A stretch of DNA of 64,000 nt from Boseongicola sp. (GTDB lineage Bacteria > Pseudomonadota > Alphaproteobacteria > Rhodobacterales > Rhodobacteraceae), in assembly GCA_028824715.1 (NCBI GenBank), contig JAPPCV010000169.1, positions 44,478-108,477 on the forward strand, in the 5' to 3' direction. Below the pieces are notes generated by a model. The model saw only the letters and a list, made by a program, of their open reading frames with translations, had not been told where the DNA came from and did no database searches. The translations under genes were made by a program, and so were the position numbers. This document shows positions 54,146 through 63,913 of the stretch, piece after piece (position 1 is the stretch's first letter; the number at the start of each line of letters is the position of its first letter).

Positions 54146-55537
54146 ATGAGATACGTCTCGACACGCGGAAAGGCTCCGGAGCTGTCCTTCGAAGAGGCCA
54201 TGCTGTCCGGGCTTGCCACCGACGGGGGACTCTACGTGCCCGCCGAGGTGCCAGCATTCGAGCCGCGCGAAATCGCCTTGCTCCATGGCAAGAGCTACGA
54301 GGACGTGGCGTTTGCAATCATGCGGCCGTTCGTGGGCGACACTTTTGAGGAGGACGAATTTCGTGCGGTGATCAATGCTGCCTACGCAGGGTTTGGCCAC
54401 GTCAGCCGTGCACCCCTGAGACAGGTTGGCGACGGAATCTGGCTTCTGGAGCTTTTTCACGGTCCGACGCTGGCCTTCAAGGACTTTGCCATGCAGCTCA
54501 TCGGCCAGATGTTCCAGGCCGTGCTGCAGAGGCGGGGCGAAAGCGTCACCATAGTGGGAGCGACCAGCGGCGATACCGGGAGCGCCGCGATCGAGGCGTT
54601 CCGCGGGCTCGACAACGTGGAAGTCTGCATACTCTTTCCTCGCGGCAAGGTGTCCGAAGTGCAGAGGCGACAGATGACCACGCCGACCGAGGCGAACGTG
54701 CGTGCATTTGCGGTCGAAGGCACGTTCGACGACTGCCAGCGACATCTGAAGGACATGTTCGCCGACCGGACGTTTCGCGAAGAGACGCGCCTGGCGGCCG
54801 TGAACTCCATAAACTGGGCGCGCGTGATGGCGCAGGTCGTGTACTTTTTCACTTCCGCCGTGGCCCTAGGTGTGCCAGACCGGAAAGTCAGCTTCTGCGT
54901 GCCAACGGGCAATTTTGGCGACATCTATGCGGGCGAGATAGCGCGGCGCATGGGGCTGCCCATCGAGCGGCTGGTGATCGCGACGAATCAGAACGACATC
55001 CTGCACCGCGCGCTCGCGTCCGGTGAATATCGTGCCGGCGTGGTCCGGCCCTCGATCAGCCCCTCGATGGACATCCAGGTGAGTTCCAATTTCGAGCGTC
55101 TCTTGTTCGACGCATATGGGCGCAATGCCGATGCGGTGAGGGCATTGATGGATGAACTGAGATCCGGACACGGGTTTCGGATCGACGATGCCACGCTCGG
55201 CAGAATTGGCGAGACCTTCGCGAGCGGGCGGGTTTCGGAAGACGAAACGATGTACAGGATAGGGGCGGTGCACGATGCGGCTGGCCAGCTTGTCTGCCCT
55301 CATACTGCGGTCGGGCTCGAAGTGGCTGATCGATTGGCAGAGCCGCGTGTTCCGATGATTGCGCTCGCCACGGCCGATCCCGCCAAGTTCCCGGACGCGG
55401 TGGAGCGGGCGACAGGCATTCGTCCCCCCCTTCCCATCCGGATGGCAGATCTTTATGAGCGACCCGAGCGAGTGACGCAGGTTGCGAACGACCTCGCCGA
55501 ACTTTGCCGCGCGATCAGGGAGGGTCGGGCCGCTTGA
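54146..55537 (+). CDS. thrC: Threonine synthase
   Basis: PLP enzyme converting O-phosphohomoserine to threonine; 463 residues. It starts MRYVSTRGKAPELSFEEAMLSGLATDGGLYVP, the PLP lysine is in LFHGPTLAFKDFAMQLIG, and VGATSGDTGSAAIEAFRG is the phosphate loop. GAGGAG lies before the ATG. Placement after surf1 and before the M16 peptidase is conserved in Rhodobacteraceae. Confidence 0.96.
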   Translation: MRYVSTRGKAPELSFEEAMLSGLATDGGLYVPAEVPAFEPREIALLHGKSYEDVAFAIMRPFVGDTFEEDEFRAVINAAYAGFGHVSRAPLRQVGDGIWLLELFHGPTLAFKDFAMQLIGQMFQAVLQRRGESVTIVGATSGDTGSAAIEAFRGLDNVEVCILFPRGKVSEVQRRQMTTPTEANVRAFAVEGTFDDCQRHLKDMFADRTFREETRLAAVNSINWARVMAQVVYFFTSAVALGVPDRKVSFCVPTGNFGDIYAGEIARRMGLPIERLVIATNQNDILHRALASGEYRAGVVRPSISPSMDIQVSSNFERLLFDAYGRNADAVRALMDELRSGHGFRIDDATLGRIGETFASGRVSEDETMYRIGAVHDAAGQLVCPHTAVGLEVADRLAEPRVPMIALATADPAKFPDAVERATGIRPPLPIRMADLYERPERVTQVANDLAELCRAIREGRAA

Positions 55538-56796
55538 CGGTTGAACTACACAGGCTGGCAAACGGTGTCCGTGTCGTCACCGAACACATGCCGGGGTTGC
55601 AGTCTGCCTCGCTTGGCATCTGGGTTGCGGCCGGTGGACGCCACGAGCGCGCCGAGCAGAACGGGATCGCTCACTTCCTTGAGCACATGGCGTTCAAGGG
55701 CACTGGAACCCGGTCGGCGCTGCAGATCGCCGAGGCGATCGAGGATGTCGGCGGCTACATCAATGCCTATACGTCGCGCGAGATGACGACTTTCTATGCA
55801 CGCGTCCTTGCAGAGCACACGGACCTTGCGCTGGACGTCCTTTCGGACATCGTCCTGAATCCGGCCTTCGATCCGGGTGAGATCGAGATCGAACGGCACG
55901 TGATCCTGCAAGAGATCGGCCAGGTACTGGACACGCCCGACGACATAATCTTCGACTGGCTGCAGGAGACGGCCTTTCCGGACCAGCCCCTTGGCCGTCC
56001 GATTCTCGGTCCCGTGTCCAGGGTCGAGCGCTTCAGCCGGAAGGACCTGTCTGGATTCGTCGGCGAGCGCTATTTGCCCGGCAACCTGATCATTGCGGCG
56101 GCGGGCGCCGTCGATCACGGCGAGATCGTTCGGGCGGCTGAGGCGAGGTTTGCACATCTTTCGCCCGGGACCGCGGCCGAAGCCGAGCCAGGGCGCTTTC
56201 TTGGAGGCGAGACGAGGGTTGAGAAGGGACTGGAACAGGCTCACGTTGCGCTGGCCTTCGAGAGTCCCGATTATCGGGACGATGCCGTCTATTCAGCGCA
56301 GGCCTTTTCGATCGCGATGGGCGGCGGCATGTCCTCTCGGCTCTTCCAGGAGGCGCGTGAGAAGCGCGGGCTATGCTACACGATCTTCGCGCAGGCGAGC
56401 CCCTATTCGGACAGCGGTCTCCTGACGATATACGCCGGAACCAGCGGCCAGGAGGTTCCCGAGCTTCTGGCATTGACGGTGGACGAACTGCGGCGGTCGG
56501 TAGATGACCTGTCGGAGGCGGAAGTGGCTCGGGCAAGGGCGCAGTTGAAGGCAGGGCTGCTGATGGGGCTCGAACAGCCCGCGAGTCGTGCCGAGCGCTT
56601 GGCGAAGCTCCTGTCGATCTGGGACCGCGTGCCCCTGATCGAGGAGACCATCGAGAAGGTCGATTCGGTCAGCGTGCAGTCTGTGCGGGACATGGCGGCC
56701 GGACTTGCGTCCGCAGGTGCGGGAGCCTTGGCGCTATACGGACCGGTGGCAGCCGCTCCGACGGTTCGGGAAGTCACGGACAAGCTGGCGGCCTGA
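55534..56796 (+). CDS. M16 family zinc peptidase (processing-peptidase-like)
   Basis: A 420-residue pitrilysin-family protein related to the mitochondrial processing peptidase beta subunit. The inverted zinc motif is seen in GIAHFLEHMAFKGTGTRS (HxxEH), with the downstream Glu about 75 residues on. Starts at TTG 55534, overlapping the thrC stop (TTGA), with GGGAGG nine bases upstream: homologues begin with this TVELHRLANGV sequence. The earlier in-frame start would lie inside thrC. Substrate unknown in bacteria. Confidence 0.93.
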   Translation: MTVELHRLANGVRVVTEHMPGLQSASLGIWVAAGGRHERAEQNGIAHFLEHMAFKGTGTRSALQIAEAIEDVGGYINAYTSREMTTFYARVLAEHTDLALDVLSDIVLNPAFDPGEIEIERHVILQEIGQVLDTPDDIIFDWLQETAFPDQPLGRPILGPVSRVERFSRKDLSGFVGERYLPGNLIIAAAGAVDHGEIVRAAEARFAHLSPGTAAEAEPGRFLGGETRVEKGLEQAHVALAFESPDYRDDAVYSAQAFSIAMGGGMSSRLFQEAREKRGLCYTIFAQASPYSDSGLLTIYAGTSGQEVPELLALTVDELRRSVDDLSEAEVARARAQLKAGLLMGLEQPASRAERLAKLLSIWDRVPLIEETIEKVDSVSVQSVRDMAAGLASAGAGALALYGPVAAAPTVREVTDKLAA

Positions 56797-57377
56797 TGCT
56801 GTGGACGAGAGGCCGCGTCAGGATTGACACCGAGCGCATGGTGCTGCGACCGCCCGTTCCGGGCGACTACCAGCCCTGGTCCGATTTGCGGCGGAAGAGC
56901 GCGGAATTCCTGAAGCCTTGGGAACCGTCGTGGTCGACTGATCACCTGACGCGCAAGGGGTTCGTCAATCGTGTCCATTGGGCGCGTCGATCCATCCGGG
57001 AGGGATCGGCGGTGCCGCTGTTCCTCACAAGGCGGAGCGATGCATGCCTCCTGGGAGCCATCACGCTGGAGAACATCCGGCGGGGACCGAGCCAGTCCGG
57101 GATGATCGGCTACTGGATCGGGGTGGACCATGCACGGCAAGGCTACATGCGCGAGGCGCTGACGGCGATGGTGCACTACGCGTTCGAGGTCATCGACCTG
57201 AGCAGGATCGAGAGCGCATGCCTGCCCGAAAACGCGGCGTCGCGTGGCCTTCTCGAGAACTGTGGCTACAAGTACGAAGGGGTCGCGCACAGCTATCTCC
57301 AGATCAACGGGCGGTGGCGGAACCACGTGCTCTATGCCAACCTCCGTGACGACCGGCGAGGCCGGGCGGAAACATGA
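56796..57377 (+). CDS. GNAT-family N-acetyltransferase (RimJ/RimL-like)
   Basis: A 193-residue acetyltransferase: RIDTERMVLRPPVPGDYQPWSDLR at the start, SGMIGYWIGVDHARQGYMREALTAMVHYAFEVIDLSRIES with the acetyl-CoA loop (here QGYMxEA), and NAASRGLLENCGYKYEGVAHSYLQINGRWRNH, the RimJ ending. Its ATG overlaps the M16 stop (TGATG). In Rhodobacteraceae this gene is a usual neighbour; RimJ acetylates ribosomal protein S5 in E. coli, but the substrate here is not known. Confidence 0.9.
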   Translation: MLWTRGRVRIDTERMVLRPPVPGDYQPWSDLRRKSAEFLKPWEPSWSTDHLTRKGFVNRVHWARRSIREGSAVPLFLTRRSDACLLGAITLENIRRGPSQSGMIGYWIGVDHARQGYMREALTAMVHYAFEVIDLSRIESACLPENAASRGLLENCGYKYEGVAHSYLQINGRWRNHVLYANLRDDRRGRAET

Positions 57378-57402
57378 GCGCCGAGTGACGGGGAAGTTCA
57401 CA

Positions 57403-57436
57403 CCGGGCCTGACATCTGGTCGGCAGTCTGGCCCGG
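57403..57436 (+). terminator. Possible terminator of the cta-thrC cluster
   Basis: Perfect 7-base arms (57403-57409, 57430-57436) around a 20-base loop are followed by CTCTTT, 25 bases after the GNAT stop. The loop is long and the T-run short, so it is a moderate candidate. Confidence 0.45.
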
Positions 57437-57631
57437 CTCTTTCCCGGATGCAGGAAGAGGGGCCAAGGCACATGCGCGTTGAATCGCATGGTCGCGCGTC
57501 CTATGTGCAGCGGACGGCAACCGTTCGCGCTTGGGCCTGTGATCACCGCGATCCGGATTGCTCCGTGGCTCGCCAACCAGGCGGGAGCCTGCCGTGCCCG
57601 GAGAACGGCACTAGCAAGCCGAGGAACAGAC

Positions 57632-59068
57632 TTGAGCACCATAGTTGACAGCAGACGCGGCAGGGCAGTGGCAGAGGATCTTCCCGGTCCGAAGGGGCTG
57701 CCCTTGATCGGCAACCGGCACCAGGTCCGCTTCGACCGCCTGCATCTCGATCTCGAGGACTGGGCCGGCCAATACGGACCGCTCTACCAGATCCGTTTCG
57801 GCCCGCACCGCGTGGCAGTGCTTTCGGACCGCGACGAGATCCAGCGTCTCCTGGCCGATCGCCCGGACGGGTTCCGCCGCCCCCGATATCTCGAAGCCGC
57901 GGCTTCCGAGATGCGCCTCAAGGGGGTCTTTGCGGCGGAGGGCGAGGACTGGCGCAGACAGCGCCGCATCGTCATCGATGCGCTGAACCGGGCAAGGATC
58001 GAGGACTTCTTTCCAAGGCTTGCCACTACGGCCGGGCGGTTGCAGCGGCGCTGGGAGCAGGCAGCTGACGCGGGAGAGCTCGTCGACCTCTCCCGTGACC
58101 TGATGCGCTTCACCGTCGATGTGACCACGCAGCTGGCCTTCGGCATTGACATCAACACGCTGGAGACGCCGGGCCCCACGATCCATCGCCATCTCGCCAA
58201 GGTGTTTCCGGTCCTGCACAGGCGCTTGAACTCGTCGTTTCCCTACTGGCGATTCATCCGCCTTCCGGCGGACCGCAGGCTGGATCGTGCGCTGGACGCG
58301 CTTGAGCTTGAGTTCGCCGCCATGGTGAGGGCCGTGCGCAAACGTCTTGAACGCGAACCCGGGCGGCGCGAGTCGCCCAGCGACTTCCTCGAGGCCATCA
58401 TCATCGAGATGGAGGCCGAGGGGTCCAGGGTCACCAACGAAGAGATATTCGCCAATGTCGGCAACCTGCTGCTCGCCGGCGAGGACACGACGGCAAACAC
58501 GATCGCGTGGACGGTGCATCTCCTTGCCGGAAACCCGGACTGGCTTGATCGTTGTCGACTCGAGATCGATTCGCTCGCCGCATCGAACTCCCCTGGATTG
58601 GAAGATTTCGAGCAGACGAGGCGGATGCCGGTGATCGATGCAGTCAGCAGCGAATCCATGCGCCTCAAGCCTGTCGCGCCACTGCATATGCTGGAACCCC
58701 TGAACGATACCTGGATCCTTGGACACAGAATCCCAAAGGGAACCACGATCTTCATGCTGCTGCGTCACCTGGCAACCAGGGACGAGCACTTCATGAATGG
58801 AGATCTCTTTGACCCCGAACGCTGGCTCCTCAGGCAGGAAGCGAGGCGTGGCCCGCACGATCACCGTGCCTTCGTTCCCTTCGGAGCCGGTCCGCGATTC
58901 TGTCCCGGGCGCAATCTTGCCATGCTCGAGATCAGGACAGTGCTCGCCATGCTGTGCAGGAACTTCGACGTGCAGCCCGTCGATCGGTCCGCAGTGGGTG
59001 AACAAATTGCATTCACCATGTTTCCGACGAATCTCTTCGTGCGCTTGAGGCGAAGGAAGCGAACTTGA
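57632..59068 (+). CDS. Cytochrome P450
   Basis: A 478-residue soluble P450. The heme-ligand loop is FVPFGAGPRFCPGRNLAMLE near the C-terminus; the I-helix oxygen motif is LLAGEDTTANTIAW; the K-helix ExxR is SSESMRLKP; and the proline-rich start is LPGPKGLPLIGN. No redox partner or ferredoxin gene adjoins it. The fold resembles CYP102/CYP4-like fatty-acid hydroxylases without reductase. The TTG at 57632 is used: GAGG stands seven bases upstream; a GTG at 57668 is possible. Substrate unknown. Confidence 0.93.
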   Translation: MSTIVDSRRGRAVAEDLPGPKGLPLIGNRHQVRFDRLHLDLEDWAGQYGPLYQIRFGPHRVAVLSDRDEIQRLLADRPDGFRRPRYLEAAASEMRLKGVFAAEGEDWRRQRRIVIDALNRARIEDFFPRLATTAGRLQRRWEQAADAGELVDLSRDLMRFTVDVTTQLAFGIDINTLETPGPTIHRHLAKVFPVLHRRLNSSFPYWRFIRLPADRRLDRALDALELEFAAMVRAVRKRLEREPGRRESPSDFLEAIIIEMEAEGSRVTNEEIFANVGNLLLAGEDTTANTIAWTVHLLAGNPDWLDRCRLEIDSLAASNSPGLEDFEQTRRMPVIDAVSSESMRLKPVAPLHMLEPLNDTWILGHRIPKGTTIFMLLRHLATRDEHFMNGDLFDPERWLLRQEARRGPHDHRAFVPFGAGPRFCPGRNLAMLEIRTVLAMLCRNFDVQPVDRSAVGEQIAFTMFPTNLFVRLRRRKRT

Positions 59069-59156
59069 CCGGCATGGATGTGCGTCGAATGACGTCCTGC
59101 ACGATTGGATCAAGCGATTGCCTGATGCCTCGCATGGGTGCGTGACCGGAGACCGG

Positions 59157-59651
59157 ATGCAGGACACGCCAAAAGGTGAGGATTTCGCGGTCCGGCCGCT
59201 CGCGCCTTCGGACCCGCGGGCGCGTCGGCTCATTCGCATGCTCGACCGCCTTCAGCACTCCATGTACCCGGCTGAGAGCAACCATCTCGATCCCGTCGAG
59301 TCGCTGGAGCACGATGACGCCACGTTCCTCGCTGCGTTCGTTGCAGGGGAGGCGGTTGGTTGCGGGGCGGTCAAGCGCATGCCCCCGAGCCGCACGTCCC
59401 CAAGATACGGCGAGATAAAGCGGATGTTTGTCGATCCCGAAGTTCGTGGCCGTGGCATTGGCGGCGCGCTGCTGGATGCGCTCGAATCGAGCTTGATCTC
59501 GCACGGCATCTTCATCGCGCGCCTTGAAACGGGCATTCGTCAGTTCGACGCCTTGGCCCTTTATGGGCGCCATGGATATGTGCGCATTTCCCCTTTCGGC
59601 GAGTACGGCGAGGATCCGCTGAGCGTGTTCTACGAAAAGCGGCTGGCCTGA
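59157..59651 (+). CDS. GNAT-family N-acetyltransferase
   Basis: A 164-residue single-domain acetyltransferase. The acetyl-CoA-binding motif is MFVDPEVRGRGIGGALLDALES, with RLETGIRQFDALALYGRHGYVRI as motif B. The ATG at 59157 follows GGAGA; starts further upstream lack a site. It lies 88 bases after the P450 gene on the same strand. The target molecule is unknown. Confidence 0.9.
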   Translation: MQDTPKGEDFAVRPLAPSDPRARRLIRMLDRLQHSMYPAESNHLDPVESLEHDDATFLAAFVAGEAVGCGAVKRMPPSRTSPRYGEIKRMFVDPEVRGRGIGGALLDALESSLISHGIFIARLETGIRQFDALALYGRHGYVRISPFGEYGEDPLSVFYEKRLA

Positions 59652-60093
59652 GTCCGGCATTGCTCGGATTCTCGTTTATTGGCGGGGACATCCGTCGTGC
59701 CGACATCGGGCACGGCGGCCATGACTGGGGCAGGACCGGCCGCATGGGTTGGGAGCGCGGCGGGAGGAACCGACCGAACGGTTGTCGACCTTGCCCGCCG
59801 ACCTCCCGGACATCCGATCCGGCATAGCGGACATTTGTCGGAGCAGAGTGGCGCGGATTGCCGTGGCGCCTGACCATCCGGAGACCCGCGGCACGACGAT
59901 CATGCCGCGGTTGACTATGACATCTTCTTCATACGACAACATTCGTGTGTCACCATGCGAGCCGGCCACGTGCACGAATGGCCGCGAAGGGCATCAGGGC
60001 CGACATTTTCTCGGAACCGGTGATCCGACACCGGGTACAGGTCCCGCACGTGGGCGAGCCCTTGCTGCTTCGGATCGAACGACAGGGAGTATC
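59652..60093. other. About 440 bp without recognisable gene
   Basis: Open frames exist but none resembles protein. No palindrome or promoter of good quality was noticed apart from GGGAG in front of the TPR gene start. Confidence 0.4.
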
Positions 60094-61758
60094 ATGGCGG
60101 ACAAGAGCGGGTATTTCGATCTCGGAGACTACAGCCGCCCCGTGACGACGCGGGAACCCGAGGCACAGGTCTGGTTCGACCGCGGACTGATCTGGGCCTA
60201 CGGCTTCAACCATGCCGAAGCCGTGGCCTGTTTCCGCAGGGCGCTTGATGCGGATGCAGATTGCGCCATGGCATGGTGGGGCATCGCTTACGCGTCGGGG
60301 CCGAACTACAACAAGCCTTGGGACGACTTCGACAGCGAAGACCTCGCGCAATCCGTGAGGGTCGCGTACGAGGCGGCAGAGCGCGCGAGTCGATTGTCGG
60401 CCGGCGCGACCGCCGTTGAGCAAGCGCTCATCGATGCCCTCGCCAGGCGTTGTCCGTCTCCTGTGCCCAACGACGATATGGGTGTCTGGGACCGTGACTG
60501 GGCCGCGGCCATGCGGAAGGTGTACAGGTCCCATCCGGACGATCCCGATGTCCAGGCGCTCTTTGCCGAAGCGCTTATGAACCTCACGCCTTGGGCGCTC
60601 TGGGACCTGAAGACCGGGCGCATCGCAGACGGCGCGAATGCCGCCGAGGCCATTGATGTGCTGGAGAGCGGCATGCGCGCGCGGGAATCGAACGGCGGAG
60701 ACCTCCATGCGGGACTCCTGCACATGTACATTCATCTCATGGAGATGTCACCGCATCCCGAGCGCGCACTCGGCGCCTGCGAACGGTTGCGCGACGCGGT
60801 GCCGGACGCCGGACATCTCCGCCACATGCCGACCCACATAGACGTGCTTTGCGGCGACTATGCAAGCGTGGTCCGCACGAACGAGGCGGCGATCGCCGCC
60901 GACAGGAAGTACCTCGCGCACGAAGGCGCCGCGAACTTCTATTCGCTCTATCGCTGTCACAACTTCCATTTCAAGATCTACGGTGCGATGTTTCTTGGCC
61001 AGTTCGCGCCGGCCTTGGATGCCGCGGAGGAGCTGGCCGCCAGCCTTCCAGCCGATCTGCTAGCCATGAAGTCGCCGCCCATGGCCGACTGGCTCGAAGG
61101 GTTCGTGCCGATGAAGATGCACGTGCTCATCCGCTTCGGGCGCTGGAACGACATCCTGGACTTGGAACTGCCAGGGGACCGGGAGCTCTTCTGCGTGACG
61201 ACCGCGATGACGCGCTACGCAAAGGCCGTCGCCAACGCCGTGATCGGCGACGTCGAGGCGGCGGAACGCGAGGCGGCTGCGTTTGAGAAGGCGCTGGGTC
61301 TTGTCCCTGGCAGCCGGTATGTCTTCAACAACTCCTGTCGCGACATCCTCGCCGTGGCGCGAGAGATGATGCACGGGGAAATCGCCTACAGGACCGGCGA
61401 CCTTGAGACGGCGTTCAAGCGGCTGCGCCGGTCGGTGGACCTCGACGACAGCCTGGCCTACGACGAACCATGGGGCTGGATGCAGCCGACCCGCCACGCG
61501 CTCGGCGCACTGCTGCTCGAACAAGGCCGCGTTGACGAGGCGGCGGCGGTCTATCGTGCGGATCTCGGCTACGACGCCACGCTGAGCCGGGCATGCCAGC
61601 ACCCGGACAATGTCTGGAGCTTGCACGGATATCTCGAATGCCTGGAATCTCTCGGGCGCGCAGACGAGGCGGCTATCGTCCGGCCAAGGCTCGCAATTGC
61701 CATGGCCCGGGCGGACGTACCCATCACTGCGTCATGCTTCTGCCGCAACTCCACGTGA
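60094..61758 (+). CDS. Tetratricopeptide-repeat protein of unknown function
   Basis: A 554-residue soluble protein without a signal peptide. Helical repeat units are visible, such as ALDADADCAMAWWGIAYASGPNYN, DPDVQALFAEALMN and AGLLHMYIHLMEMSPHPERAL, and late ones WMQPTRHALGALLLEQGRVDEAAAVYRADLG. It matches a widespread family of TPR proteins annotated only by their repeats; H-x-x-H-like segments (GHLRHMPTHIDVLCGDY) are a conserved hallmark of unknown role. GGGAG precedes the ATG at 60094. It is the last clear housekeeping-looking gene before the accessory stretch. Confidence 0.85.
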   Translation: MADKSGYFDLGDYSRPVTTREPEAQVWFDRGLIWAYGFNHAEAVACFRRALDADADCAMAWWGIAYASGPNYNKPWDDFDSEDLAQSVRVAYEAAERASRLSAGATAVEQALIDALARRCPSPVPNDDMGVWDRDWAAAMRKVYRSHPDDPDVQALFAEALMNLTPWALWDLKTGRIADGANAAEAIDVLESGMRARESNGGDLHAGLLHMYIHLMEMSPHPERALGACERLRDAVPDAGHLRHMPTHIDVLCGDYASVVRTNEAAIAADRKYLAHEGAANFYSLYRCHNFHFKIYGAMFLGQFAPALDAAEELAASLPADLLAMKSPPMADWLEGFVPMKMHVLIRFGRWNDILDLELPGDRELFCVTTAMTRYAKAVANAVIGDVEAAEREAAAFEKALGLVPGSRYVFNNSCRDILAVAREMMHGEIAYRTGDLETAFKRLRRSVDLDDSLAYDEPWGWMQPTRHALGALLLEQGRVDEAAAVYRADLGYDATLSRACQHPDNVWSLHGYLECLESLGRADEAAIVRPRLAIAMARADVPITASCFCRNST

Positions 61759-62468
61759 ACGCTGCCTCACCGCGAAGACGTGCGCCCGCTGTCGCTCTCC
61801 GGCGGCGCCTGTCCCGGGTCCTGCGCCGCCAGCGGGCGTTGACCAGCCCAGGGTCCATGAGTGGTCGCGGGTCGTCACGCGGTCGTGCGAAGCGGGTGCC
61901 ATTCATTCACGCCACATGCGTCCTGACGCCCCGCTTCAGGGAATCTGCAATCGCAGCTTGAATTTCCAGCTTCCAGGCATGATCGGACAGGCCCAAGCAG
62001 ACGGCTGGCACGAAGCAGCGAGCGAAGCATCGCTTGGCTTCGTTGTCACTTTGCTCTTCTCCGCAAGCCATCACTTGCCATCGTGTCAATCGACACACGT
62101 TCGGTGCCGGACCGCCATGCAACGACCGTTCAGGCGAATTGCGCAGCCCCCGGGGCGAAGTGTGGACGGCTATGGCCGCAGCGCAGCACGACGATCTCGA
62201 CGCCATCTTTGAATGGGGCGGAAACGGGAGCCGAAGCGCGAGGACCGAATTCGCCATGTCGGGAATGTTGATCGCGGTAGTTGCGTGGGCTCGCAACCAC
62301 CGAGGCCGACATTTGGTCCAGATTTCAGTCTGATCCATCTCAAAACATTGATTTGAAATAAGGATTTTCACGTTCGGCTCACCGAATTGTCATTGGCAGC
62401 TGCAGCTGTGCGCGGACAGTAGCACCAGTTTCTGGCCATGACATCCAAGGATCCACACACGTAGGGAC
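61759..62468. other. About 700 bp without recognisable gene
   Basis: Reading frames on both strands (for example 61907-62371 minus) have no recognisable family, poor starts and no ribosome site. Base composition falls towards the right end (AT-richer around 62340-62480), as at the edge of an acquired segment. No IS ends seen. Confidence 0.4.
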
Positions 62469-62819
62469 TCACGAGAAGCTGCCTAATGCGTGACCGCGAC
62501 CCGTCTCTATGAATCGGCCAGTCAATCGGCATCTACAAGATGAGCACCATTGTAGCCGTTGGAACCTGAAGCAAACTCCCCGGCCGAGAAGCTCAAGAAG
62601 ATCTTCGGCTGCCGTACGCATCGGGTTTGGAAGAACATCCATGTGCGCGTTTGCTGGGTCTTGCGGATTCGCGGCATACACGACGACGTAATGCATGTTT
62701 GGCCGTGATCGGGCCTGATCGCGCGCCGCTCGCACCGCAGTCTCGAGCAAATCGATTCGCCGCTGATCTCCGACTCTTGTTTTGACCTCAATATCGCCAC
62801 CCAAATTCTCAGGGGCCAT
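62469..62819 (-). CDS. Fragment resembling a PD-(D/E)xK nuclease, possibly a pseudogene
   Basis: A 116-codon frame opening MAPENLGGDIEVKTRVGDQRRIDLLETAVRAARDQAR; the DIEVKT stretch resembles the ExK half of the PD-(D/E)xK nuclease motif. Its first half reads like protein, but the last 25 residues (WCSSCRCRLTGRFIE) do not. There is no ribosome site. It is probably a broken gene whose 5' part is missing. Confidence 0.35.
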   Translation of the reverse strand: MAPENLGGDIEVKTRVGDQRRIDLLETAVRAARDQARSRPNMHYVVVYAANPQDPANAHMDVLPNPMRTAAEDLLELLGRGVCFRFQRLQWCSSCRCRLTGRFIETGRGHALGSFS

Positions 62820-62912
62820 TGTGGTGGTGGGAAATGAAGAGCGGCAGGGATCAGTCAGTCGTTCATTGGCGCCGCATCTGGCGACCGGCGTGCGGCCTGT
62901 TCGCTTCGACGT

Positions 62913-63422
62913 TCATCCATGCATGTGCCTGTAGACGAGAAGCCCGGTCAGGAAAGCGTCGGCCGGAAGGCTGCCACGCACCTGGCGCCAATCCCCGAAA
63001 GCCTGCTCGGCCAGATCGGCGAGGTCGAGCGTTTCACGCCGGGTAAAGCGAAGGCCGCGGTTGTAGTCCGCGTCGTGACGGGCTTCCTGAAGCTGGACGA
63101 AAGCGGAGGCGACGTCGATCAGCGGTTGTTGCACCTGCTGCCCATTCAGGCCGGAAGCAAGTTTGGGAGGTATCGAACCCTGGGCGAACGCAACGGCGGT
63201 CTGCTTCATTGCTGAGTGATGGAATGCGCGGGCGAGACTGTCACGAAGGGGTGCGCGGACGTTGCCCGCCAACATGAGGCTTGTCGCTTCATCGACGAGA
63301 AAATGGAAGATGGCGTAGTAGGAAGCCGATACCGAGCGGCGAAGACTGGCCTGTGTCGGCTTCTTGCGCTCCTTGCGTGCAAGGAAACGAGCCTGCTTCG
63401 GCAGCTCCGCGTGAAGGCTCAT
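62913..63422 (-). CDS. HEPN-domain protein, possible toxin
   Basis: A 169-residue helical protein with HEPN-type features: SLRRSVSASYYAIFHFLVDEATSLML (the ASYYAIFH helix typical of HEPN) and QEARHDADYNRGLRF in the later helix. The start overlaps the small gene upstream (ATGA). HEPN proteins are often ribonuclease toxins with RX4-6H sites; here the RHDADYN region is a candidate but the canonical motif is not clear. It ends in LVYRHMHG. Confidence 0.7.
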   Translation of the reverse strand: MSLHAELPKQARFLARKERKKPTQASLRRSVSASYYAIFHFLVDEATSLMLAGNVRAPLRDSLARAFHHSAMKQTAVAFAQGSIPPKLASGLNGQQVQQPLIDVASAFVQLQEARHDADYNRGLRFTRRETLDLADLAEQAFGDWRQVRGSLPADAFLTGLLVYRHMHG

Positions 63423-63691
63423 GCGGCATTCTCGACTTCGGATGCTCCGCGGAAGCGGACGTACACGAGCGTCGAGGAATCGGTCTTCTTCTCGACAAGG
63501 TCACGAATCATCGCGCGCAGTCGCGACCGCTTGACGAATTCCACTTCATCGTCCTCAAGCATCGCCCACACCCATACGGCGGGATCGTCGGTGGAATCGG
63601 GGCCGGTTTCGACACGCCAGCTGCTGACAGGGGTAGGCAGTTCGGGAAGTTCGCGAAGCGCTGCTTCCAGCGTGCTTGCGGCGATGTCCAT
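63419..63691 (-). CDS. Small protein coupled to the HEPN gene, possible antitoxin
   Basis: A 90-residue protein: TLEAALRELPELPTPVSSWRVETGPDS, then the core WVWAMLEDDEVEFVKRSRLRAMIRDLVEK and STLVYVRFRGASEVENAA. It is not a MNT nucleotidyltransferase, the usual HEPN partner: no GS-x10-DxD motif. AAAGG stands eight bases before the ATG at 63691. Its stop overlaps the HEPN start, so they are co-translated. Function unknown. Confidence 0.6.
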   Translation of the reverse strand: MDIAASTLEAALRELPELPTPVSSWRVETGPDSTDDPAVWVWAMLEDDEVEFVKRSRLRAMIRDLVEKKTDSSTLVYVRFRGASEVENAA

Positions 63692-63913
63692 GTCAGTCAC
63701 CTTTTTGATCTGCAGACGGCACTTCTATAGATGTGGGGACCTTTGGGCAATTATGGTAGTGCTGGCGTCTTCCTGCAACTGGAATGGCGCCCGGGAGCAG
63801 TGCACGCGGATTGACACATGGCGGACAGGAAGCTCTTGGATGGATGAACCGGCCATGTCGCCTGATCCGGAAACAGAGGATACTTTAACAGATTGTAATA
63901 AAAGGATTAATTT

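Noticed and set aside
61907-62371. 154-codon minus frame between the TPR gene and the HEPN pair
   Set aside because: No ribosome site, no recognisable family, and a mixed low-complexity translation.
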